Shown: piece after piece, positions 1-9,598 of the stretch
Layout: each line of letters opens with the position of its first letter
Numbering within the stretch: the stretch's first letter is position 1
Origin: Ascochyta rabiei
Lineage: Eukaryota; Ascomycota; Dothideomycetes; Pleosporales; Didymellaceae
Assembly (NCBI RefSeq): GCF_004011695.2
Contig: NC_082406.1
Span: forward strand, 2,232,001-2,296,000
Length of the DNA stretch: 64,000 bases
Direction: 5' to 3'
Notes under the pieces: generated by a model
The model's database searches: none
Seen by the model: the letters and a program-made list of their open reading frames with translations, nothing else
Told to the model about the DNA's origin: nothing
Position numbers and translations under genes: made by a program

Positions 1-1133
1 GACTGACGTATGTTCCGAACATCCCCAAGTGCCCATGCAGCCCGCCACAGAACAGTGGATCTTGTGCCACGACAGCAGTCGACAACCCCTCCTCCCTTGC
101 CGAAACAACCAGGTCTTCGGACGCCTGCAGCGTGGCTGGCCTGACAAGCCGACTCGAGATGCAGAGGGGTGGGTCTGAGCAGCTCCGCGACCGGGCTGGA
201 GAGCGACACGAAAGGGGGACTCAGGGCATGCACAGCATCGATGACAAGAGACGTACCCCTACCGAAGCGATCTGTGGAGCCACATTTGACGTAGATGCAA
301 GACGGTTTTTTTTGTCAGAAACTGCTGTCACTTTGCCAGGGGAGTTGGTGTGACTACTGCTGTGTGCATGCGCGTCGCGGGTCGATGCCCCAACGTCTGC
401 ATCTGCGCCTGCTGACCGGGATAAGGGTGTATTGTCCTGCAGGGAGGTCTGCATACCGATAGACTTCAAGCTGAGACTGGGCCGACGAATCTACCTGTGG
501 ATGTGGAATTTGCCAAGTTTCTGAATTTGGAATGCGGAAAAGGTTCGCCAGGATAACAAGTAGCGAATGAGCTACCTTACTGCAGCGCTCAGTTGTGGAT
601 GGGCGTTGGGACTGAGCATAGAAGGCTGCCGGGTATGCAAGATCAAGGGGCCGGTTCCGACTTGTCGAACTTTAACGGCGTCGACTCCGGTACATGTAGA
701 GGACTGCTTTAGCGGTGGCGCGTGAGGATTATTGAAATATTAAAATACAAGAACAGTTGAAACTTTATATCGCAGTTGCTTAGCAAGCATATGTACTGTG
801 CCACTTACATCTGCAGCAAACGAAATGTGAACCTAGGCCAACGCTCGCTATGGATGACTTACGTCTGCCTATCTGTACAATAGACAATGCAGAGAGGTAT
901 CAGAACACGAACAGCACAAAGACAAGACAGACGGAGCCGCTAATTATGCCCCTCGCATGGAACCCACAAAGCCAGTCGTGCGCTCCAATTGAGATGGCAC
1001 GGCAAGTGCGTCAGGGAAAGGCGAAGAGAGGTAGGAGACGCCGCGGGGGGAGGACAAAAGAAACACTTGTGACGATCATCTAACGCAGACCGATGACACT
1101 CTGTTGGTCGTTAGCAACAGTTGTTGGCAGAGA
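1..1133. other. intergenic, no gene supported
   Basis: No reading frame here has splice structure, composition or motifs that support a gene. The stretch around 720-800 is AT-rich. The right part is presumably the 3' flank of the WHI2-like gene on the minus strand. Confidence 0.5.
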
Positions 1134-2732
1134 TTATTGCATGGAACGTACCATCTCGAGCGTCCAGACTCTTCGTATCCATACTTTGAGCTTGCCTTCG
1201 ACGCCCCTGACGTCGTCAAGCTCAACTCCTTCCCACCAGCATCGGCGAGCAGGCTTCCTCCAGAAAAGAAGCAATTTCTGGGCCATACCAACAGCATTAC
1301 TGTTCGCAAGATCGTTGCCTTTGATGTCGGTCCTTAGGCGCGCAAGAGCGATACTGCAGATGACGGCCTTGTTTGGTTCTCCCGCACGGTGACCCCAGTG
1401 ATCATCGTGATTGAACCCTCTGGGCATGTATTAGCAACAATTGTTGGCTGCAAGTAGGGATGACGTACCCTGCAGTTAGCATCTCAATGAGGTGCTGTTC
1501 TGTAGTCCCCGGCTCCTCGCTCTTCCTCAGACCGGAGAAGATACCCTCTTGTCTCAACAGCGCTTCACCCGCCGCACGCTTGACTTCAATCATTTCCGGC
1601 TGAGCAATGTCGCGGTGTGGTGGGATGACGTAGAAGTCGAGATCTTCCCGGAGAACAATGATGCCAGCACGATCTTGCAGCATGTCCCTTGCGGAGCCAT
1701 GCATAGGCTCGATAGGAACCGCTTCAGCAGCATGCTCGGGAGCGGCAGTCGGAGAAGGAGGCGACGCGGGGATAGTCTGAGCGACGTTGCGGAAGAATTC
1801 GAGCATGTACTGGAGGGAGTTTGGGTCGTACTGTGAAGGATAGAGATTGTCAGATAAATATATCGCGGAATTGGAGAGATGGTACATGATCTTGGCTATT
1901 GTGCCCGTGGGGAGGTAGGGGAGAGAAGGAGGATTAGGGCTACCCACGTCGACTGGATATACGTCGCCATCATGGTACGAGTTCATATGGCCATCAGGAA
2001 GTAGACCGTTGGGAAACAAGGAGAGGAGGACGAACTCGGGGAGAGTCAGAAGCTCGTCGCGCGACAGAGTGAAGCGCGTTCCTCTGCAAGGATAGTAAGC
2101 ATGTGTCCAGCACAGCAGTCGTGCATTGCTTACCTCAGCTCCAAAGTGATGTTCTCATCAGAGCCACCACCCAGGGCGTTGATCGGTGGCCCTTGGCTCG
2201 TCTGGGAGACTTGAGTGATGATACTCGCGGGGCCTCCTGCAGAAGCCATGACGTATGTAAACGAATCGAGCGGGCTGGTTCCTTCGGTGTAGGGCGGCGG
2301 CGGCTCTCCGTCGTCGATGTCCTTGTTGCTTGAGCTGGCTTTGGTGTCGCGCGGGAGGACGGCCTTAGTCGCTGCAACAGTAGCTGCTGAGGGTGCGGAC
2401 TCGGTGAAGGGGGGTGCGGGTGCAAACGCAAATTCAGGCGGTGCCTCGCGCTGTGTGGGCTCGCTGGGCTTGTTGTGCGCCTCGACGGGATCCTCAGACG
2501 AAAAGAAGAGGGACGAGAAGGGAGGGGGGTACGGTGATTCGCCCGTGGTCGTTGATACTGCTGCGTCTCTCGCGGGTGCTGTGACGGTGTACTGTGGACG
2601 CGATGTATCGCTGTCGTTGGGGGTTGGGGACAAAAGAGTGGATACGGACAAGCCGTCTGACTGCGAAGGCTGCGTTCGCGACAAGGTGCCGGTGTGTTGT
2701 GTGTTGACGCAAATGAGGCCTCGAAGGGGCAA
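1134..2732 (-). CDS. WHI2-like BTB/POZ-fold stress regulator (5' end unresolved)
   Basis: Whi2-type proteins act with the Psr1/2 phosphatases in general stress response and in restraining TORC1 under amino-acid limitation (family knowledge). Four exon blocks read on the minus strand: 2732-2134, 2083-1948, 1830-1469 and 1419-1134, separated by introns of 50, 117 and 49 bp, all GT-AG and phase-consistent, giving at least 460 codons. The N-terminal ~190 residues are Pro/Ser/Thr-rich and disordered, with a PPPPYTEG segment. The BTB-like core follows: ENITLELRGTRFTLSRDELL, then a FPNGLLPDGH segment and YDPNSLQYMLEFFRNVAQ. The C-terminal block has LREDLDFYVIPP and a Trp-rich RKPARRCWWEGVELDDV. The open frame starts at a TTG and holds no usable ATG before the BTB domain, so a short upstream exon probably supplies the start; an acceptor-like TTAG lies just upstream near 2738. 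Family assignment is fairly sure, the N-terminus is not. Confidence 0.8.
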
Positions 2733-3099
2733 GGGCGCTAACCGCCGTGGGTGTCAATTAACCGATCGCGTGCGTGTTCAAATCACCGTCTGGCAAAGCG
2801 CATCGAGTTGAGAAGCAGTCGACAGAAATGCAGGCCGTTTCGAGGCAGACGGAGGTGGTCGTCTTTGGGCGCGTGTGGTAAGGTGAGCGTATGGAGCTTG
2901 CATGAGCGTCATTGGTTTGGGCCTAGCGCGGCTGCTAATTAGCTGTCCAAGAAGGGCACAGTGAGAGGTCACGACCGCCATGTTGATAGGTCGATTCACG
3001 ATGGGCAGTCATCACAGACAAGTAATACACACACGGAGTTATGTTCACATGTGACTGCTCTGATGTTATCATACTGGCTGCAGGGCCTTCTACGACTAA
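2733..3099. other. intergenic between WHI2-like 5' side and GCN20 3' end
   Basis: About 370 bp holding the likely promoter and missing first exon of the WHI2-like gene and the 3' flank of GCN20. A minus-strand open frame (2999-2778) could be a candidate first exon, but no donor site with the right phase was found. Confidence 0.4.
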
Positions 3100-5414
3100 T
3101 CAGTGCTTCGCTACAACACCAGCCGCGTTGGCCTGTGCTGTGATTCTGCGCTTGTACGCCTGTACCGAACCGTCGAAGTGCTCAACGGTACCACCATCGC
3201 ACACCCACAGGCTTGTGCATACGTTCTGCAGCATCGTGACATCGTGACTAACCATCAGGACACCACCCTGGAATTTCTGCAGGGCTTCTGACAGAGCATC
3301 CATAGCTTCAATGTCCAAATGGTTCGAGGGCTCGTCCAGAACAAGGATGTGCGGGTTGGTCAAAGCAAGGCAGGCAAAAGCAACACGCGATTTCTGTCCT
3401 CCAGATAGCAGCTCCATCTTCTGAAGACCTGTCATACCGGTGATACCGAAAGCGCCCAGGTGACGACGGTACTCCTCGTCCGGCTTGCCAGGGTACTGCT
3501 TGGCCATGAATCCCACAGCACTGTTGTTCAAGTCCAGAGCATCAACGTGGTGCTGGGCGAAGAAACCTACTCGAAGTCGAGGGTTCTGCGATATCAAACC
3601 AGTGGTAGGCTGCAGGGCACCGATCAGTAGCTTCAGGGCTGTCGTCTTACCAGCACCGTTGGGACCAACGATACCAATACGTGAGTCGAGCTGCACATCA
3701 AGATCGACATTCTTCAGCAAGATGTTATCCTTGCTGTAGCCGAACGAGACGCCACTCATCTGGATGATAGGAGGTGACATCTTCTCCACCTCGGGGAACT
3801 TGAAGTGGACTGTGTACTCCGCCTCGGGTGCCTGCAGGACTGGCATACGCTCCAGCTTCTTGATTCTGGATTGAGCCTCCGAAGACTTGGCAGCATTGTA
3901 CCTGAACTTGTCGATGAAAGCTTGCAAGTGCGCACGCTCTGCCATTTGTTTCTCGTACTCGCGCTTCGCAGTCTTGCGTCGCTCCTCTTTGGTGGCATAG
4001 AAGGAATCGAAGTTACCGCCCTTGTAGTAGTCGAGTCGCTCAGAGTGCTGGTGGATGATATCTGTGGCAACCTCGTTGAGGAAGGCTCTGTCGTGAGATA
4101 CAACAAGAACAGTGCTGGGGTAGTCTTGGAGGTAGTTTGCCAAGAAGGTGATAGATGGAACGTCCAACATGTTCGACGGCTCATCGAGAAGTAAGAGGTC
4201 TGGCTCGCAAAACAAAGCTCGGGCCAGAGCCAATCGCATTCTCCATCCTCCGGAGAAAGTCCTTGTCGCATACTGTTGACGTTCGGTTGAGAACCCGAGA
4301 CCTGCCAGGATACTTGCAGCTCTGGATTCTGCTTTGTCAGATTCCATCTCTGCAAGCTTGGAGTGGACATCGCTGAGAGTAGTATCGAGGCCCTCACGCT
4401 GTTTGTCAAGTCTTTCGGCATCTGCAGACGTGTCTGCCATGGAGGCACGCTCAGCTTCCAGTTCGTTAAGTTCTTTGGTGATTTTCTCCTGCTCCCTGAG
4501 AAGATGCTTTCGCCAAACATCCGCATCCAAGACAGCTTGAAGGGCAGGAGTGTCGTCACCGGTGATCTGGACCAACGTCAGTCTACAATGCTCAAGCAGT
4601 GGATATAGCCCAGACTCACTTCTTGCTCTACGTGAAGAATGGAGATATGTGTCGGAATCGAGACTTCACGTCGAGCAAGGGCTCGAAGCAACGTAGATTT
4701 ACCGATACCGTTCTGACCGACCAAACCATATCTTCGGCCGTAAGCCAGTGTCAGAGACGCATCGGTCAGGATACGCAGGCCAGGCATGGAGACATCAAAG
4801 CTATCAATTTTAATGTCCTTGCTCTTGTTGGCGGAATCATTGCCCGCTTGTAGGGGATTAACAGCCATGTAGAATTCTTCATAGCTCTGTGCCTCATTGG
4901 GCACGTCGAGCAGTTTGGAAGCCTCATACTCGACGTTTTTGAACTCTTTACGGTCTTGCTTGGCACGCAGTTTACGCTCGGCTTTCTCCAGTTTCTTCCG
5001 GTCCACCCTGGATTCTACCTTACGAGTGTTGGCTGACTCAAGATCAACAGTGCCGCCGGAAAGACCAAGAGTCGCGGACATGTTCTTTGAGGAGCCCACG
5101 TGGACGGCCTGGTCAAGCTTCCTGGCCGAGGGGGCCACTTGACGGCGTTCGCCATCGGTGCCGTTTGCCGCATTGAGGCGTGAGATGAATTTGTTCACGA
5201 GATTCGTGATGGCCGTCTCATTGTCTTCTGACAAATTGCCAGAAGCAGAGAGTAGCAGGGCGGCTACAGTAGCGGCTGCTTCCTCGAGCGGGGAAGGGGC
5301 ATTGGGATCCGAGTCGGAAGAGAATGAGTTGGCCGCATGGGTCAAGTACCCCACCGAGTACTCCGACAAGACGGGATCAATGCTAGGGATCTGGGTTCTG
5401 ATCTCAGCTTCCAT
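3100..5414 (-). CDS. GCN20: ABC-F ATPase GCN20, eIF2alpha-kinase activator
   Basis: GCN20 binds GCN1 on ribosomes and helps activate the eIF2alpha kinase GCN2 during amino-acid starvation (established in yeast). Two exons, 5414-4620 and 4566-3100, with a 53-bp intron, give 753 aa, essentially the yeast length. The N-terminal ~200 residues are the GCN1-binding type region with a Lys/Arg/Glu-rich coiled stretch. ABC domain 1 has Walker A GQNGIGKST at the end of exon 1, signature SGGWRMRLA and Walker B LLLLDEPSNMLD. ABC domain 2 has GPNGAGKTT, LSGGQKSRVAFA and LVLDEPSNHLD. There are no membrane segments, as expected for ABC-F. The start at MEAEIRTQIP matches fungal orthologues, although the frame stays open a further 195 codons upstream. 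Confidence 0.96.
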
Positions 5415-6350
5415 GGCTGCTGGCTGGCGTGGAGGATACGGAAACAAGTCCTCGTCCCACACAGGCGGTTGCCGTCTGGAGTCAATATTCAGCAGAGGCG
5501 CTGGCGCGGTCGGCGGGCACACAAGAGCACGTCTCGCTGCTGTATAACAGGCACCGGTGTATTGGCTGAGCGGAACGGTGTTTCTGCGCTCGATATTCGT
5601 GCCACAACAGGTCGTCCAGAGCTCTGCGCAAATTGGTGAAGAAACCCAAAGTGGCGTGGCGGTCAGTTCTGGAAGGAGCGGCGGTGGCCAATCAGCGCGG
5701 GGCAAGCGCAAACAGGCCAAACGGCGGCGCACAAGTCTCGGCGCGCTTTTTGCACGAAGCCAGTGGGCCTGCACAACCAGTCTGGGGGCACGCCTCTGCT
5801 GCACATGGGTGCGATTTGCTCCAGGATTCCCGGCTGCGCCCATCCTCTGCCGTGTCTTTGTGTTTCCGCTGAACATCATGGATCGTGCCGTAGCCTCATC
5901 CAGGCCCTGAGCCGCTCGCCCAGCAAGCCAGCGGCCAGAAAGAATGATACATGCCGTCGCCGTTCCCCCAGAATGATTGCCACAGCGCCGCCTCCACAAT
6001 TCAGCAAGCAGCCCGGTCCATAGCTGTCAACCCATACCTTGTCGTCGACGTCGTTCGCGGCGCACCTGTGACATTGAATTAGCTTTGTGACTTGAAGAGC
6101 AACGGACGGCCACAGTCATCACGGCGCGTGCCATGGCCCATGGGGAGCCCAGCAATGGATTGGAATTTGCTGGCTGAGGCTTCCGCAACGCAACGCCATA
6201 TATCCCTGCCACCCTTGCACGTCGCTCCCAGTTTCCCGTCCTGGGGCTGACGTGCTCTCTGTTTTGGCTGCTGAGGCTGCCTCTCAGGAGTGCTCGGCCA
6301 GCCGTGTCATTGGTGTGCAGCTGCGTGCCGAAACACCCACACCCACGAGG
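5415..6350. other. GCN20 upstream region
   Basis: GC-rich stretch containing the presumed GCN20 promoter and 5' leader. The GCN20 frame continues open to about 5999 without family-like sequence, which I read as chance. Nothing else is supported up to the transposon boundary. Confidence 0.5.
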
Positions 6351-6352
6351 TA
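6351..6352. repeat. TA target-site duplication, left
   Basis: A TA dinucleotide directly outside the left inverted repeat, matched by TA at 8205-8206. TA duplication is the hallmark of Tc1/mariner/pogo superfamily insertion. Confidence 0.8.
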
Positions 6353-6412
6353 ACGTGTTTTATAAGCGAGCGCCGCGTACAAGCGAGCGCCGCACCCCAC
6401 CAAGTTTGCGCA
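6353..6412 (+). repeat. left terminal inverted repeat of the Fot1-like element
   Basis: Begins ACGTGTTTTATAAGCG and contains a 13-bp direct repeat AAGCGAGCGCCGC twice (6364-6376 and 6381-6393) separated by GTAC. Paired, tandem subterminal motifs of this kind are typical transposase-binding sites. Confidence 0.9.
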
Positions 6413-6433
6413 CCTCTCCTATCTCAACGTACA

Positions 6434-8083
6434 ATGGCTTAACGCAGCGCTACTATATTAGCTTCAAATAAAGCAGATATCTAGCTTGCTATCTTATCTA
6501 TTAATTCCTATTAAATACAGAGTAATTGCAATGCTGCTGTTGTCTATAACATGTCTGAACGAATAATCCGCTACTAACGCGCTAGCAAGCCTGCCTAACG
6601 CGATTGCTAACCTAACTTAAAGAAGTTAACCTAGATAGAAGAGGAGGTAATAGTCTAGTATATACTTAACTTAGACTAATATAGATTTAGGCCTACGTAC
6701 GCAGCTATACGTAATATAGCTAATAAGCTACTAGCTGCGCGCAGTGTAGGTTAGGTTAGCGTCTACTAGCTACGTAACTTTGTTAAGTATACTAAGAGTC
6801 TTATAACGCGTTTTAACTAAGCGTATAATAGGCAGAGAGCCCTCTGTAAGGATCTAGTCTTAATTAGCTACTAGTTTAAGCTTATAGAGCAGACAAAGGC
6901 TAGGTACAGTATCTGCAATAATAACGTCTATAACTTTAACAAGGCTGGCTTTATAATAGGTAAGATTATAACTTAGCTTATTATAACAGGGTTAGAGAGG
7001 AAAGGCAGGCTAAAAGCTGTTTAGCCTGGCAATTGCGAGTAGGTAACAGTTATTGCTGCAATTAACGCTGCTGGCTAGACAATCCCACCCTTCCTTATCT
7101 TTGCTGGCTAATACTACTTATCTGCCTGGTACAAGGAGGCAGAGATCCCACACAACTGGGCGATCGCAGTTAGCAACAACAGCTAGACAACTAACAAGCT
7201 TAGAGTTAAGTAGCTAAAGCACTTTATTAAGTATATAGAGGCTTAGGTAGTAGGCGCATGTTGCCTGCTTATCCTTAACAGCTATAAGAGCTACTACTCT
7301 CTTAAATTTAAGCAGCTCTATAAGGAGAACAATATCTACACGCTCTGTATGCTGCCTTACTTATTACACCTACTACAGCCTCTTAACGTTAGCTGCTTCT
7401 TGCCGTTAAAGCGCGCGTACAGTTGTGAGATTAAGAGCCTAATCTGCTACCACATTAACTACATTACTAAGCTTAAGTTTCTACCAGCGTTTAAGGCAGC
7501 CTTTAATTAATTATTTATATTAGCTAATATCTACTTAGCTTTTTAAGGCGCAGGCCTTGTTCCCCTCTAGCTAGATGCTGTTCTATTAAAGCTAGACGTA
7601 CAGCTCTGTACACCTTCTCCTACTGCTCTTATAGAGACCCTCTAGGAGGCTTATACGCTAAGCAACGTACGTAAGCTTAATACTTAATTAATATTAATAC
7701 GTAATTATGTACGTTAGCATAAGAGCTTATTACCTACCTTAATTATTAAAGTAATTAATTAGCTTAAAAAGGGCGCTGAGGTAATAATGCTCTCTGCTGA
7801 GCTAATAAGCAATTAGATCGCTAGCCTTAAGAAGGCTAATAAGGCAGTATTAGAGCAGAAATAACGTAAGAAAAAGCGTATACAGAAGCAAGGAGTCTTA
7901 ATAAAGGGAGCTAGTAAGGATATACTTGCTTAACGTGAGGCTGATTAGCAGGTTGCTTGTGAAGAGCGTTAAGGAGGCAAGCAATCAGGCCTTAGCTGCC
8001 AGGCTCTTGCGCGCTGTACAAGGTGCAGAAAGACTGGTTATAACTTATGCACGTGTAAGAAAGATACTTTAGATACTGCTTAA
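6434..8083 (+). pseudogene. Fot1/pogo transposase remnant, many RIP stop codons
   Basis: An ATG at 6434-6436 and a final TAA at 8081-8083 lie in the same frame, 549 codons apart, so there is no net frameshift. The frame is broken only by stop codons, for example at 6440, 7040 and 7076; several replace Trp or Gln/Arg codons as expected from C-to-T changes on either strand. Remnant motifs in order: an N-terminal helix-turn-helix/CENP-B-like region; a DDE catalytic core around 7020-7450, where segments such as VTVIAAINAAG, TIPPFLIFAG and LLQPLNVSCF are readable; and a C-terminal CxxC knuckle near 8015-8060. It cannot encode an active enzyme as it stands. Confidence 0.9.
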
Positions 8084-8144
8084 TCTACTCTATAATTGTC
8101 TAACTGTTATGTTATCACGTTGTTGAGATACACGCTTACAGATA

Positions 8145-8204
8145 TGTGCAAACCTGGTGGGGTGCGGCGCTCGCTTGTACGCGGCGCTCGCTTATAAAAC
8201 ACGT
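8145..8204 (-). repeat. right terminal inverted repeat of the Fot1-like element
   Basis: Reverse complement of 6353-6412 with two transition differences near its inner end. It carries the same duplicated AAGCGAGCGCCGC motif. Confidence 0.9.
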
Positions 8205-8206
8205 TA
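8205..8206. repeat. TA target-site duplication, right
   Basis: TA immediately outside the right inverted repeat, matching 6351-6352. Confidence 0.8.
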
Positions 8207-8577
8207 TCATGCATCCAAATTCGCCATGCGCGCTCCTTCGGCTGCCTCCAGCACGAAGACGAGTCACGCTGATTGCGGCGCCGTTTGCCAGGACCATGTT
8301 GGAAGAGTCGGCACGGTGCGCTGTGGTGCGCTGTGGCGGAGACGACCGCAAAGGTACGCCACCAGCAGCTGCTGTACAGAAACCGGTCGGTTTGTACGTG
8401 CCTAGGTACTCTGCGCGATACCGTGATCAGCAAACAATCTCCACTCGCTTGCAGGGAACTGCTGTCGGTGTGCAGAGGGGCGCTTGCGAATCACCGCGCA
8501 GCATTGCGGGTGGCCGGGATGATATCGTGGGTCCCAAAATAGTTGGCTCTTAGCAGCGAGGGGTGGTTCCCAGCTGT

Positions 8578-8610
8578 GGACTCACTGGACTCACTGGACT
8601 CACTGGACTC
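8578..8610. repeat. 9-bp tandem repeat (GGACTCACT, 3.7 copies)
   Basis: Three exact copies of GGACTCACT and a partial fourth in tandem, outside any supported coding region. Confidence 0.9.
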
Positions 8611-8933
8611 GCCATGCGTACTCCGAGTACCATGGTCCATGGGTATCGTTGATGGATACTCGGCGCTACCGCTAGCGCGCTTTGCGCAAAACGTCGTGAC
8701 ACGGCGTGGTGCTGCAGCTGGCCCGCCCTGTAGAACAGCGGAATGGGGAACTCAGATGCAGCGTGGACGGCGCCGTTACTCTCGAGAGCCATGACAGCAT
8801 TGGCGGCGTTCAGCGAGGCATGGGTGTGTTGACTCCGTGTTGTTTCGACATGCCGCTATCAGCCCAATTCATCGGCGACATCTCGCTAATCCCCAAGCGC
8901 GCTGGGTAACCCTGTCCGTCGATCCCAGAAGCA

Positions 8934-8980
8934 ACAAGCAAGCAAGCCAGCCAGCAAGCCAGCAAGCCAGCAAGCCAGCG
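8934..8980. repeat. AGCAAGCC-type microsatellite
   Basis: Irregular tandem array built from AGCAAGCC/AGCCAGC units in the intergenic region before the 9.6-kb gene. Confidence 0.85.
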
Positions 8981-9598
8981 GATTTCTTCAGTCCTCCGTC
9001 CGCTCTCCCTCGACGCTCCACCTCTCTGCCGGGTGCTCTTGCAACCCTTTCGTCGCCCTGTTCTGTGATGCAGTTCGCTTTTCTGGCGTCTGATTGAACC
9101 CTCCATTCCTCCCCGTACACCTGTCGTGCAGCTTGCAATCCATGGTTCACTGAGGCTTGACGTGCCAGAATGCTCGCATCGTCCCAAGCGCTTCGTCGAG
9201 CGAGTCTTCCCCGGCGGTGTGGTTTCTGACGAGAATGAAAACGGTTCCAACGGTAACTATGCTCTGCCTTTTCCCCCGTCTGCAAGGCTCCCAACGTTGC
9301 GTCTACACGACTGCATGTCTGCATATACCCTCCGCCACAGCCCTTGCTTTTCTGGATATGTCTCAACGCCTCTACTGCTTCCGAGTAGGGCTGCGTGCCT
9401 CTTCCGCTTCGCTATACCTCACATCCAAGTCGCACTGAGGGCAATGACTGACGCATCCTCGTCACACAGCTTTGTGCTACTGCCACTGTCGTTGGTGCAT
9501 CTGCGGTCGGTCTGTCTTTTGGACGCGGACCTCCCCTCGACTCCTCCAACCCAAACAAGAGGCAAGCCACTCCAGCACAAGAGCTGGGACACAGCTCG

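Larger units (their letters stand above)
6353..8204 (+). mobile_element. Fot1/pogo-type DNA transposon, RIP-inactivated
   Basis: A complete 1,852-bp element bounded by 60-bp terminal inverted repeats that agree at 58 of 60 positions, with both differences transitions, and flanked by TA duplications. Inside is one degenerate transposase frame in plus orientation. The interior is strongly AT-shifted and filled with TAA/TAG/TA-rich words, while the repeats stay GC-rich. This is the expected result of RIP (C-to-T, mainly at CpA), a premeiotic genome defence of filamentous ascomycetes. The element is intact in outline, so insertion was not followed by large deletion. Superfamily placement rests on the TA duplication and on DDE and zinc-knuckle remnants. 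Confidence 0.93.
8207..9598. other. intergenic and 5' leader, with simple repeats
   Basis: No supported gene. It holds two short tandem repeats (listed separately) and, from about 9000, a C/T-rich tract typical of a fungal promoter and leader for the gene starting at 9599. Confidence 0.5.

Noticed and set aside
2760..2830. possible tRNA T-arm (GTTCAAATC)
   Set aside because: No matching acceptor, D or anticodon stems could be folded around it; no other convincing tRNA was seen in the window.
8107..8553. several overlapping frames at the right end of the transposon
   Set aside because: They read through the inverted repeat and flank in all frames; explained by GC-rich repeat sequence.
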